Of a DNA stretch of 64,000 nucleotides, positions 10,561 to 20,760 are shown piece after piece. How positions within the stretch are numbered: the stretch's first letter is position 1; the number at the start of each line of letters is the position of its first letter. The position numbers were made by a program, and so were the translations under genes. The notes under the pieces were generated by a model. The model was not told where the DNA came from and did no database searches. It saw nothing but the letters and a program-made list of their open reading frames with translations. This DNA comes from Pelobates cultripes (lineage: Eukaryota > Chordata > Amphibia > Anura > Pelobatidae). The stretch covers positions 255,491,393 through 255,555,392 of the forward strand of contig OW240912.1 of NCBI GenBank assembly GCA_933207985.1, in the 5' to 3' direction.

Positions 10561-11210
10561 CAGGGCCCGAGGCAAAATTAAAGTTTGCTGCCCCCCCATG
10601 TGACATCACAATGCCCCACCCATATGATTTGCCATGTAAACTAACGCCAGTGCTGCATTGCCGCCGTGTTTACATTAAAAGGCCTGCAGGGACAGGCTAT
10701 AGACACCAGAACCACTGCATTAAGCTGCAGTGGTTCTGGGGACTATAGTGTTTCTTTAATGTGAGGTAAATTAGAGATTAGTGCCACGAATAATATACTA
10801 GATTGCCTACTTACAACCAGATGAGGATGATGATGGGCTCTAGCTGCAGTCTGGCTTCACTGGTCTGGTGTAGAATAGGCTCTCTGGAGGCAGTTTGTAA
10901 CTGTGGTCATAAAAATCAATGTTCTGGGATAACGGGAAGCAGCTCCATTTTTTTGGGGCCCTTTACACAGCTCAAGGTCTGGGTCCCAGAGTCCACCGTC
11001 ATGTTCCACCAATGAGTTTGTTCACAGAGGGTGGAGTGTGTAGGGGATGTCCTGATAAGTGTGTAAGGAATGCATTGTGTGAATCTGTGTTTGTATGTGT
11101 AAGGGCTGCAAGGTGTGTTTCTGTGTATGTACAGGATGCAGTGTGTGCGTGTGTAAGGGATGCATTGAGTGTAAGGGATGCATTGAGTGTGTGTAAGGGT
11201 GTGTTACGCT
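10561..11210 (+). mobile_element. hAT-like remnant, left end present, with Kolobok-type segment
   Basis: Begins CAGGGCCCGAGGCAAAATTA, a plausible hAT terminus, and shares most of its body with a reverse-oriented copy at 31650-32175: a GCAGCAAACTTT-type start, GGCCTGCAGG, GGCTATAGACACCAGAACCAC, ATGAGGATGATGATGGGCTC, CTGGTCTGGT, GGGCCCTTACACAG-like. The segment ending GACTATAGTGTTTCTTTAA at 10759 (TTAA 10756-10759) is a Kolobok-type end, present in both copies. The tail from about 11040 is a GTGTAAGGGATGCATTG tandem repeat. The right terminus is not seen. Confidence 0.6.
11040..11205. repeat. Tandem repeat with GTGTGTAAGGGATGCATTG units
   Basis: Irregular units of GTAAGGGATGCA-TGTGTG. The complementary unit (CACAATGCATCCCT) makes up 31260-31620 in the reverse-oriented sibling copy, so the repeat belongs to the element. 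Confidence 0.8.
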
Positions 11211-11437
11211 AACAGTGGATACGCTGACAAGTGCCACTAATTAGATCCGGTGTCACAATAGCTTGGATTTAAAAACAAAAAACTTTTTTCACTGTTATAG
11301 ATTGAATAGCAGTCAGTTATCTTCAAGCGGGTGTCAGGCCTACAGCCTGTGCTCTACACAACTGTGCCAGTGCACATTGCCACTCATATCTGGTCTCACA
11401 GTAGCTTGCACGCATAGTACCACTAATCCCAACAAAA

Positions 11438-11674
11438 ATGACAGGCAGAGGCAGGCCACCCCGCAGGGGCCATCGTGGTCGTGGTGCTGTGATTCCTTTG
11501 GCCCTAGAATAATGCCCAGTTTTCAGAGGCCACGTACCCTGAACTTGAAAAGTTCTGAGGACATAGTTGACTGGCTAACACAGGACACCCAATCTTCTAC
11601 AGCCTCCGCTCAGAACCTTGACGCACCATCCTCCTCCAGTTTAGCTTCAGGCACCTCAAGATACCACTCACCCG
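11438..11674 (+). pseudogene. Decayed reading frame with AT-hook-like start, probably transposon-derived
   Basis: An ATG at 11438 opens 24 codons that start MTGRGRPPRRG, a basic GRGRP motif like an AT-hook, and stop at TAA 11510-11512. In another frame the text continues with residues RTLNLKSSEDIVDWLTQDTQ and a Ser-rich tail up to the assembly gap. The two frames suggest one gene broken by a frameshift near 11510-11530. I do not recognise the family. The setting, among mobile elements and abutting a gap, favours a transposon protein, but that is inference. Confidence 0.3.
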
Positions 11675-11774
11675 NNNNNNNNNNNNNNNNNNNNNNNNNN
11701 NNNNNNNNNNNNNNNNNNNNNNNNNNNNNNNNNNNNNNNNNNNNNNNNNNNNNNNNNNNNNNNNNNNNNNNNNN
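11675..11774. other. Assembly gap of exactly 100 N
   Basis: Positions 11675-11774 are all N. A round 100 usually marks a gap of unknown size, so distances across it, and the repeated segment just to its right, should be treated with care. Confidence 0.98.
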
Positions 11775-11830
11775 GACACGTGCAGCCGGTAAGGGTTCAG
11801 GCTCTTCTTCCTGGAGGATACGCTGCAAGC

Positions 11831-11950
11831 CTGTTGAACTAGGTGACCTTGCTCCGGTCCCAGGTGTACGGTTCCTAAAATGGCTGCCATATACACGTCC
11901 ACTGATAGGAGACGCGGAAGGTATTAAACTGATCAGAAAAATACCAAACA
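11831..11950 (-). pseudogene. U2 snRNA-like repeat, copy 1
   Basis: On the minus strand the text TTTCTGATCAGTTTAATACC, then CGTCTCCTATCAGTGGACGT, then GGCAGCCATTTTAGGAAC resembles the 5' half of vertebrate U2 snRNA (GTTCTTATCAGTTTAATAT and the following stem-loop). The U2 5' end and branch-site pairing region are not evident. The remainder does not follow U2 order, so this is a derived repeat or pseudogene rather than a working snRNA. A near-identical copy lies 290 bp downstream. Confidence 0.4.
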
Positions 11951-12120
11951 CACCACTCCTATCTGGTGGCACATTAGCTTGACCGCGCAGTGCCCCAAAT
12001 TTGAATTAAGAGGACCGACCAAGCATCTTCTTCCATCTCCCTGTTACAAAAAATCACTGCCATATCCATACAAATTGTACAGAATGTCCAGGATAGTTTT
12101 TCAGGGACAAATGTTGTCGC

Positions 12121-12245
12121 CTGTTGAACGAGGTGACCTTGCTCGGGTCCCAGGTGTACGGTTCCTAAAATGGCTGCCATATACACGTCCACTGATAGGA
12201 GACGCGGAAGGTATTAAACTGATCAGAACAATACTAAACACACCA
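12121..12245 (-). pseudogene. U2 snRNA-like repeat, copy 2
   Basis: Nearly identical to 11831-11950 over about 120 bp. The minus strand continues slightly further toward the U2 5' side (AGTATTGTTCTGATCAG). It ends directly against a C2H2 zinc-finger fragment on the same strand at 12252. The 290-bp offset and the gap beside copy 1 leave open a local duplication or an assembly duplicate. Confidence 0.4.
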
Positions 12246-12248
12246 CTA

Positions 12249-12386
<138 letters not shown>

Positions 12387-12648
12387 TTAACATAATTAAA
12401 CACAGGCAGTAAAAATACAGTTTTTAGCCATACCCTGTAACTTTAAAACTACACATCCCATCTTCATAATTACATATTTGGAATCAGCACACTTAAAACA
12501 TAAACATAACCAAAAATCAGCCAAATCCATCCAGGGGTTAAAAAGTTAGCTGGAGGTCCCTTTATGACCGACCGCAAGCACATTTTCCTGCCCAAAACAG
12601 TTCCATAGATTTGGGCTGTGAGGTCGGTCTATTTCAGGCTGAAAAAAC

Positions 12649-12753
12649 GACTAAGTCCCATCGCCGAATGGGACTTAGTCCCTGCAGCTGAAATAAGGCT
12701 GAAAAAAACGGCTGAAAAAAAGACTAAGTCCCATCGCCGAATGGGACTTAGTC
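12649..12753. repeat. Two identical 32-bp hairpins, 73 bp apart
   Basis: GACTAAGTCCCAT, a 6-base loop, and ATGGGACTTAGTC occur at 12649-12680 and again at 12722-12753, with perfect 13-bp arms and the same loop. GCTGAAAAAA and GCTGAAATAA flank both. Confidence 0.9.
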
Positions 12754-13164
12754 TCTGTAGCTGAAATAATTTCCCATTTACTGAACCAAGTGGGAAATAG
12801 CAAGGCAGGCACAAAGGGTTTGCACCAGGTCTGGGGACACAGGGGACACCGTCTTAAAGGGGCCGTGTCCCCAACAAGTCTGGGGACACGGCCTTAAAGG
12901 GGCAGTGTCCCAATCTTCCTGATGTCCCAAAAAAGGTGTTTAAAGGGCCAGCACCAGTCACATAAAGAGTCCATAAGCCCCAATATGCCCACCGACAGTC
13001 TTAAAGGGCCATACACACCAAATAAAAGTGCATACATTTTCACAATCTCCCAGGGGCCATAGTCATGCGGGAGGAGGCTGGCAAATAGGCTTCTCCACAA
13101 CCCAGGGAAGCAGGGCAATTTGCCATTTAAAGGGCCCGTTACAAATAGCAGTTTGTAACAAGGT

Positions 13165-13440
13165 GTCAATCCATATCTGCCAAGTGACCCGATGTAGGGG
13201 GACCAGTCCCTATTCTGCTCTGTGTCAGTGTGTACCAGGGAACCTTAGAACAGGTGTCAATCCATATCTGCCAAGTGACCCGATGTAGGGGGAACAGTCC
13301 CTATTCTGCTCTGTGTCAGTGTGTATCAGGGATCCTTAGGACAGGTGTAAATCCATATCTGCCAAGTGACCCTATGTAGGGGGACCAGTCTCTATTCTGC
13401 TCTGTGTCCGTGTGCATCAGGGGCTCTGAGGACAGGTGTC
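13165..13440. repeat. Tandem repeat, period about 91 bp, three copies
   Basis: Units begin GGTGTCAATCCATATCTGCC at about 13165, 13255 and 13346 and contain AAGTGACCCGATGTAGGGGG and CTATTCTGCTCTGTGTCAGT. A short fourth start lies at 13437. Confidence 0.9.
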
Positions 13441-13799
13441 AATCCATATGTCAAGGTGTCAATATGTCATATGTCGGGTGTCAATCCATATTGATTGTGA
13501 TTTAGGAATGTTAGGTGATTTCTGCCCTTTATGGATTAAAACCAGACTCTGTATCAACTGTGTAATTTTCCATGGGAGTTTTGCCATGGATCCCCCTCCG
13601 GCATGCCACAGTCAGGTGTTAGTCCCCTTGAAACAACTTTTCCATCCCTATTGTGGCCAGAAAGAGTCCCTGTGTGTTTTAAAATTCGCCTCCCCATTGA
13701 AGTCAATGGCGTTTCGGGCGGTTTGCCGGTTCGCGAACATTTGCGGAAGTTCGCGTTCGCCGTTCGCGAACTGAAAATTTCGGGTTCGCGACATCACTA

Positions 13800-14186
13800 A
13801 TAGTCACATAACAAGACAGGCTAAATGAAATGAAAGGCACTTAAAAAAGGGGGTTGCAGCAAGGGAAATTTAATTGAAATGTTTTTTTTTCCATGAGGTG
13901 GGTGAACAAGGAGATGATCTGTCCTAAATAGATTGCCCTCTGCTGCTCCATATTCTTTCTTTCATGCCTAAAGTGGAGTTCCAGTGCAAGCTGAAATCCT
14001 GTCATAGATTGTGTGTGGGAAGCCACGATTTTTCTTGCTCCTGCTTCAAGAGCTGGCTAGCCTTCACACTATAGTGGCTTCACTATTGTGTTTGACTTTA
14101 GGAGTAAACACTACTCTGCGCACAACAGACAGTACTTACACACTTGCACAGCACACCGTTAAAGAAAAAAACCTAAATTTTTAAGG
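13800..14186. other. No feature recognised
   Basis: Unremarkable DNA between two repeats. Confidence 0.45.
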
Positions 14187-15860
14187 ATGATATACCTAGT
14201 CTGTACCACTATAGCTGTTGCAGAACACTGGACTGAACACCTTATCAGATCTCTTGATCCTTGTCTGGTGCAGTCGTTAACGCACATCTACTGCTCTCTT
14301 TCTTCTGGTGTTGTCCCAGCTCCCCTTAAATGTGCTACTGTTGAACCTGTCCTCAAAAAGCCATCTCTTGACCCAACTTCACCTTCCAACTATCATCCCA
14401 TATCCCTGCTCCCTTTTTCCTCAACGCTTTTGGAAAGACTTGTCTTTACCCATTTGACTTGCTTACTCAATTACAACTCTCTCCTTGACCCTTTCAGTGT
14501 GGATTCCACCCCCTCTCCCCCACTCCACAGATACTACTCTGATTCGAGTTACAAATGATCTAATTGCAGCTAAATTCAAAGGCCACTACTCCATACTAAT
14601 TCTTCTTACCTCTCTGCTGCCTTGAACTCTGTTGATCATGGCCTCCTTCTCCTAACTCTTCAATTTCTTGGTCTCTGTGACACAGCCATCTCATGGTTCT
14701 CCTCCTATCTATCCCAACACTCCTTCAGTGTCTCTTTTTCCAATGATACCTCTTCTCCTCGTCCTGTCTTAGTTGGAGTCCCTCAAGGTCCAGTTCTTGG
14801 TTCCCTTTTGTTCTCTCTCTATACTGCCTCTCTTGGAAAACTAATTAATTAATTTGGATTCCACTACCACCTGTATACTGACGACACCCAGATATATCTC
14901 TCCTCCCCTGACCTCTCTCCAGTGTCACTCCTTCACTCTCCCTGCAGTTTGATGGTACCTGCCTCACCCCATCCTTTCAAGCTCACTGTCTTCATGTCAT
15001 TTTTGATACTGGCCTCACCTTTGTGCCTCATGTCCAGTCTGTTGCTAAAACCTGTCAATTTCCCCTTAAAAACATTGCCAGCATATGCCCCTTTCTCACG
15101 CAAGATGCTGCCAAGGAGCTTGTTCATGCTCTAGTAATCTCGCATCGATTACTATAATTCTCTCATAATTGGTCTCCCCATAAGCCGTTCTGCCCCCTAC
15201 AATCTGTGGTGAAAGCTGCTGCCAGGATGATCTTTGTCTCCTTTCACTCCTCTCACATCTCACCCCTCTGTCAATCCGTACAGTGGCTTCCTGTACTTTA
15301 CAGGTATCAATTTAAAATACTAACCCTTACCTATAAAGCTCTAAAGAACTCTAGCCCCTCTTACATTTCTTCACTGATTCATATGTATGCCCCTCTCGGT
15401 CTCTCTGCTCTACTAGTGACCTTCTCCTGTCTGCTGCTCGCACCTTTACTACAAGTTAATGCCTGCAAGACTTCTCACGGGCAGCTCATTTTCTTGGACA
15501 GCCTGTGCCTACCCCTGTCAGACATTCCTCTAGTCTTCAATCCTCAAAACCCATCTTTTCAGGATTGCTAATGGCCTCCAGGAGTAACTTCTATCTCTCA
15601 AACCTTCCTCTCGCTCTCTACTATAGGGTCCCACTCCACTCTCACCTCCAGCTCTGCTACTTTCCCACCATGTCTTTTTGCTGACTATCTCAATACCCTT
15701 CCTATTGTGTTTTTATACCCCACCTCCTCTTGACTGTAAGCTTGTTTGAGCAGCGTCCTCAACTACCCATTGTTCCTGTTACATTTTGTTATTGTTTCAT
15801 TTGGTAAATTCTCCTTTTATTGTAAAGCGCTGCAGAATAAGCTGGTGCTAACTATTGCTA
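14187..15860 (+). pseudogene. L2-like LINE, decayed reverse transcriptase
   Basis: Fragments in several frames line up with non-LTR reverse transcriptase. KKPSLDPTSPSNYHPISLLP (about 14350-14410) is the RT start. [17 protein letters not shown] and [15 protein letters not shown] (14622-14740) follow, then GVPQGPVLG (about 14776), and YTDD at 14874-14885, where the catalytic box is usually YADD. DYYNSLIIGLP-like text follows near 15150. Many stops and frameshifts make it inactive. The 3' part ends with GTAAGCTTGTTTGAGCAG and AAAGCGCTGCAGAATAAG, typical of an L2-type 3' UTR. The endonuclease domain is absent, so it is 5'-truncated. Confidence 0.8.
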
Positions 15861-16074
15861 ACTACCGGTGGCTAGGCACGGCAGTAACCCAATCACATAC
15901 TTGCCCCACACTAGGATCAATTAAACAAATAAGCAGGCTAAGTCTACAGTATAGACGACTTGTTGGTTTCAGTGGCACTGGCTAAGCACAGCAGTGAGCT
16001 AACCAATTACTTCACCAGTATCATACTAGGATCTATCCAGAAACGAATGAAATGTAAAAAATAAATAATGGAAT
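15861..16074. other. No feature recognised
   Basis: Flank of the LINE; contains two loose copies of a GTGGCTAGGCACGGCAGT / TGGCTAAGCACAGCAGT phrase (about 15870 and 15977). Confidence 0.4.
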
Positions 16075-16234
16075 CTGAGCACTCCAAATAGAGTAATGCA
16101 GACTTTAACTGGAATCAACACATGAGATAATGTTTCGGCCACAAAATGTAGCCTTTTGTGTCACATTGTGTGGTGAAACGTTGTCTCATGTTGATTCCAG
16201 ATAAAGTCTGCACTACCCAACTCTGAGTGCTCAG
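16075..16234. mobile_element. 160-bp inverted-repeat MITE-like element
   Basis: The left arm (CTGAGCACTC, TGCAGACTTTAACTGGAATC, AACACATGAGATAATGTTTC) pairs with the right arm ending GATTCCAGATAAAGTCTGCA and GAGTGCTCAG, with CACAAAATG/CATTGTG near the centre. The arms cover almost the whole element. Confidence 0.75.
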
Positions 16235-16820
16235 ATCTTTTTTAGAATTTCATTAAGGGGGCTAGCCAAACCTGATCCATTTTTGCACCAGAGGGGAACG
16301 TAGGATATAAGGGATACTGAATTGTGTGCAGCGTCTTTTACTGTAGATCCACTCCCACATAGGTTGCTAGTCTGTCTCCCTTAGTAGCTGAAATTAAGGT
16401 GTCTGGAAGTATCGTGCTTGAAAATATATACATTGTTTTGCCCTCTGTTGCTCATTTTTCACTTGATCTATGAATAAAATGAACAGTTGGTCATTTCCCT
16501 TAGCCGGCAATTATTGGGCAAACCTCTTGTCCATCATAGCTACTTATTTGCTTTCCATAAAACTCAGTATCTTCTCCATTCCCTCTCCCTTTTTATCTGA
16601 ATCACAAAACAAACTTAATGGCTCATTCAATGTCCACTTCGCGTGCTCCGTGATTGGACCATATGCCATTTCAAGGTTCCACAATTTGGATAAGTCACTG
16701 ATCCCCCACAATTCAGATGAAACATGATTTAGAAGAAACTGAATGCACAAGTCTAGTAGAAAACAAGTGAATGGTCCTTCCCCCCAAATAAGTCACAATT
16801 TGATCTTTGTAGACACAGAT
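16235..16820. other. No feature recognised
   Basis: No repeat matched; overlapping open frames on both strands at 16470-16750 have no recognisable motif. Confidence 0.45.
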
Positions 16821-16900
16821 TTAACCCCTTAAGGACACATGACATGTGTGACATGTCATGATTCCCTTTTATTCCAGAAGTTTGGTCCTTAAAGGGTTAA
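16821..16900. mobile_element. 80-bp TTAACCCCTTAAGGAC MITE
   Basis: Begins TTAACCCCTTAAGGACACAT, contains GACATGTGTGACATGTCATG and CTTTTATTCCAGAAG, and ends GGTCCTTAAAGGGTTAA. It is almost identical to the copy at 26074-26153, suggesting recent spread or strong constraint. Confidence 0.85.
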
Positions 16901-17178
16901 AAGATAACTGTCATCACACTTTCACTTCTTGTTTTTTTAAGTGTATTACATTTAATGAAGCTTAATTATATATAATTCTTTATTATTATGTATATTTATT
17001 TGGGAAAATTTAACTTTTTTATCTGTTGGCACAGCTACGTTGGGTCAGACGCAACAGCTATTTAGCCCAAGTTTCATTAAATGTAATAAATATTTTAAAA
17101 AATTAGCAGTGAAAATTTGGTGACTGTTGTCCTTTAACAGGAAGGGGACTTTGCATCAAACACCCCTCCTCTTACATC
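16901..17178. other. No feature recognised
   Basis: AT-rich spacer. TTTAATGAAGCTTAATTATA and TTTCATTAAATGTAATAAAT form a weak inverted pair. Confidence 0.4.
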
Positions 17179-17715
17179 CTGGGCTGGCCTTCGAGCTGTT
17201 CGGCCGCACAGGGCGCCATGGACCAGGGGGCACCCTGACAGCCGCCACAGCTCCCATATGGCTGGTGTCAGGGGAGCAAAACAGGTACCTGGGTGGAGGA
17301 TTAATTATTCTCCACCTGGGTCTATTAAAAGAAAAAAAATTAGGTGGAGTGGGCGGGCTTAACGAGTAGCAGGGCGGGGCTTATCAAGAGGTGGAGGCAG
17401 TGTTTACACATACCCAAAGCCCCTGGTAATACCTACCCGAAGCTGCACAGGAAGAGGCAGTGGCGTACATACCGGGGTCGCACACACTGGGCCAGCCTCT
17501 TCTCCTGGGGACCCAGGAGCCGGCCACCTCAGGGCCCCCCGATGCTGGCCCTGGTGTCACCTGGCGGGCGGGCGCCTTCCGGCGCCGGCATCCCTACACA
17601 GGGAGAGTGCTCACGTACCCGCCCGCCGCAGGACCGGCTGCCCAGGAGCACCACTGGACCCCAGGGAATCCCCTCAGCACTCCAAAAGGTAAGGAGGCTG
17701 GGGGATTAAATTTAG

Positions 17716-18050
17716 TGTGTGTGTGTTAGTGTTAGTGTCTGTGTGTGTTAGAGTGTGTGTGTGTTAGTGTGTGTGTGTCTGCTAGTGAGTGTCAGTGAGT
17801 GTGTCTGTTACTGAGTGTGTGTCTGCTAGTGAGTGTCAGTGAGTGTGTTACTGTGTGTCTGTTACTGAGTGTGTTTGTGTGTGTCTGTTAGTGAGTCTGT
17901 TTGATGTCTGTTAGTGTGTGTTTGTCAGTGAGAGTGTATGTTTTGTAAGTAAGTGTGTATGTATGTCTGTCCCTAAGTGTGTCTCTGTCAGTAAATGTGT
18001 GTGTCTGTTAGCTAGTGTGTATGCTTCTGTTCGTGAGAGTGTGTGTCTTC
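17716..18050. repeat. TG-type microsatellite in hAT-B
   Basis: Units of GTGTGTCTGTTAGTGAGTGT directly following AAGGTAAGGAGGCTGGGGGA. Confidence 0.9.
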
Positions 18051-18054
18051 AGCA

Positions 18055-18415
18055 CTTACCTTTCTCCAGCGCCGGACTCCCTTGGCGCTGGGGATCCCTC
18101 CGCCTCCCAGCTCCGAATGCGCATGCGCGGCAAGAGGCGCACGCGCATTCAAAGCACCCATAGGAAAGCATTACTCAATGCTTTCCTATGGATGTTCAGT
18201 GTCTTCTCACTGTGATTTTCACAGTGAGAATCGCGGAAGCTCCTCTAGCGGCTGTCAATGAGACAGCCACTAGAGGCTGGATTAACCCTCAGTGAAACAT
18301 AGCCGTTTCTCTGAAACAGCTATCTTTTCAGCTGCAGGGTTAAAACTAGAGGGACCTGGCACCCAGACCATTTAATTGTGCTGATGTGATATGGATGTCT
18401 GTAGTGGTCCTTTAA
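18055..18415 (-). mobile_element. Partial Kolobok/T2-like element inside hAT-B
   Basis: Reverse-oriented relative of 6641-7142: CTTACCTTTCTCCAGCGCC, CATGCGCGGCAAGAGGCGC, ACCCATAGGAAAGCATT, TCTCACTGTGATTTTCACAG, GCCACTAGAGGCTGGATTAA, CACCCAGACCA, and the end GTAGTGGTCCTTTAA (TTAA 18412-18415). The left terminus is missing at the junction with the microsatellite. Confidence 0.75.
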
Positions 18416-18629
18416 GTGTGTGTGCATACCGCGGTCGCAGGTGTCGCAGCCCTGCAACCTCTGTGAACAGGTGCCCGCCGCCATGTAAGCGTGGGGGGGG
18501 CACGGATGAATTTTCGCACCGGGGCCCCATGGGTCATGTGTACGCCACTGGGAAGAGGGAAGCAGGAAGGCATCCCTGCTCCCCAACAACCAACTGCATC
18601 CACTACCTCTTCCAGCCATAATGGAAAGA

Positions 18630-19350
18630 GGTAAGTCTGTGTGTGTGTGACTGCCTGCCTGTGTGTTACTGTTTGCCTGTTCATGTGTCTGCCTGCCTGT
18701 GTGTCTGTGACAGTCCGTATGACTGCCTGCCTGTGTGTGACTGTCTGTCCGTGTGACTGCCTGCCTGTGTGTGTGTGTGTGTGTGTGACTGTCTGCCTGT
18801 GTGTGTGACTGACTGACTGCCTGTGTGTGACTGTTTGTCTGTGTGACTGCCTCCCTGTGTGACTGTCTGCCTGTGTGTGTGTGACTGTCTCTGTGTGTGA
18901 CTGCCTGCGTCTGTGTGTGTCTGCCTGTCTGTCTGTGTGACTGTCTGCCTGCCTGTGTGTGTGTCTGCCTGTGTGTGTGTGTGTGTGACTGTCTGCCTGT
19001 GTGTGTGACTGTTTGTCTGTGTGACTGACTGCCTGTGTGTGTGACTGCCTGTGTGTGTGTGTGACTGCCTGCCTGTGTGTGTGACTGTCTGTCTGTGTGA
19101 CTGCCTACCTGTGTGTGTGTGTGGCTGTCTGTCTGTGTGACTGCCTGTGTGTTTGACTGTCTGTGTGACTGCCTGTGTGTGTGTGTATATGTGTATGAGT
19201 GTATGTGTGTGAGTGAATATGAGTGAGTGTGTGTGTGTGTGTGTCAGGATGTTTGTGAGTGTGTGTGTGAGTGCCAGAGGGTGCATCCAGAGACTGCTGA
19301 ATACACACATTGTTAAATACATACGCACACACACTGCTGATCACATACAC
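18630..19350. repeat. TG-type microsatellite of the second hAT-A copy
   Basis: Over 600 bp of GACTGTCTGCCTGTGTGTGTG units after AGAGGTAAG, grading into GTGAGTGTG units and then CA-type ACACACTGCTGAATACACAC units from about 19290. The long Thr/His-rich open frame on the minus strand is repeat-derived. Confidence 0.9.
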
Positions 19351-20096
19351 ACAGATTGCTGTCAAACACTGACAAAACTGTCACAATGCTCTTTGGAACA
19401 GTATCTAAATTACACAAATTACAAAATTCCCATCTATGCATCAAAACAAAATCAAATAGTACACTGACCGCAGTCCACTCTTTCAAATACTTGGGTATGT
19501 TGTTAGACCCCAATCTATCTTTTCGCCTCCACATAGAAAAACTTGCATCAAAACTTTATCCAAAACTAGGTGTCCTGTACAGAAACAAATCCTGCCTAAG
19601 ACCTGCAGTAAAGAAAAGGATTGTACAGCAAATGCTGATGCCAATCATTGATTATGGGGATGTAGTGTGTACCACAAACTCACCACATGCACCTGCACCA
19701 CAAATTCACCTAAATAAGCTTAATACATTGTATAACTCGTTCTGCTGCTTTGTGCCACAATGTAATTACATCACCATTGTGACATGCTAAAAGAACTAAA
19801 CTGGCTGTCGCTGGAATCCATATGCACCCTTCATCTTTCCAGCCTTGTGCATAAGAGCTTTTCTGGGAAACTCCCACCCTACTTGGGTTCCCACCTCCTA
19901 TAACCTCCGATCCAGTACCAGCACTTTATTTAGTCTACCTCAATACAGGGACAGTGACTTTTTAGCCGCGAGGCAAACAAGGCATTTGCCTTGGGTGGGA
20001 TTTTCCAGGGGGCAGCAAAAAAAGCCGCCTCCAAATGCCCAGGGCAAATGCCTTGTTAGCCTTGCGGCTAACAGACATGCTGGGCTGGGCTCGTGC

Positions 20097-20162
20097 GCCG
20101 CAGAGTGAGGCTGGGAGCCGGAATATGACGTCATATTCCGGCTCCCAGCCTCACTCTGCGGC
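20097..20162. repeat. Perfect 66-bp palindrome centred on TGACGTCA
   Basis: Arms of 33 bp pair without mismatch about the point between 20129 and 20130. The central ATGACGTCAT contains a full CRE (CREB/ATF) consensus. The arms run GCCGCAGAGTGAGGCTGGGA then GCCGGAATATGAC. A degenerate form occurs in hAT-A (9952-9989) and half of one in the hAT-C copy at about 60930-60955. Confidence 0.95.
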
Positions 20163-20304
20163 ACGCGAGGGAGCTAAGCAGAAAGCTCAGAGGAAGTGCT
20201 CCCTCACCAGCCGCCCGCCCAGCAGCCACTGGACCCCCAGGGAGAGAGGGAACTCCCCCAGCATTCCCAAAGGTAAGGAAGCGGGGGGGGGGTTAAATAA
20301 ATAA

Positions 20305-20760
20305 AAAAATATGTTAATGTGAGTGAGTGTGTGTATATGTCTGTTAGTGAGTGTGCGTCTGTTAATGTGTGAGTGTGTGTCTGTTAGTGTGTGTGTCTGT
20401 TAGTGTGTGTGTCTGTTAGTGTGTGAGTGTGAGTCTGTTAGTGTGTGAGTGTGTCTGTTAGTGTGTGTGTCTGTTAGTGTGTGAGTGTGTGTCTGTTAGT
20501 GATTGTGTGTCTGTTAGTGTGTGCGTGTCTGTTAGTGGGTGTGTGTGTCTACTAGTGGGTGTGTGTGTGAGCGTGTGTCTGTGAGCGTGTGTGTGTGAGC
20601 GTCTGTCTGAGCGTGTGTCTGTGAGCGTGTGTCTGTGAGTGAGTGTGAGTGTGTCTGTTAGTGTGTGTCTGTTAGTGAGTGTGTCTTAGTGTGTGTTCCT
20701 GTTAGCGAGTGTGTGTGTGTCTGTTAGTGTGTGTGTTTCTGTTAGCTAGTGTATGCGTAT
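20305..20760. repeat. TG-type microsatellite in hAT-C
   Basis: GTGTGTGTCTGTTAGTGTGTGAGTG units, then GAGCGTGTGTCTGT variants, directly following the AAGGTAAGG module and a G10 run. Confidence 0.9.

Larger units (their letters stand above)
17458..18550 (+). mobile_element. Complete non-autonomous hAT-like element ('hAT-B') nested in hAT-A
   Basis: Starts CAGTGGCGTACATACC and ends ATGTGTACGCCACTG. GGAAGAGG flanks it at 17450-17457 and 18551-18558, a perfect 8-bp duplication. Length 1,093 bp. Inside: GC-rich left part, the module GACCCCAGGGAATCCCC with AAAAGGTAAGG (about 17650-17698), a TG microsatellite, a Kolobok-type segment, and CACGGATGAATTTTCGCACC near the right end. No transposase frame. 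Confidence 0.9.

Noticed and set aside
18681..19334. 217-codon open frame on the minus strand, Thr/His/Gln-rich
   Set aside because: It is the translation of a GACTGTCTGCCTGTGTGTG microsatellite, which lacks stops in several frames. No start context or family motif.
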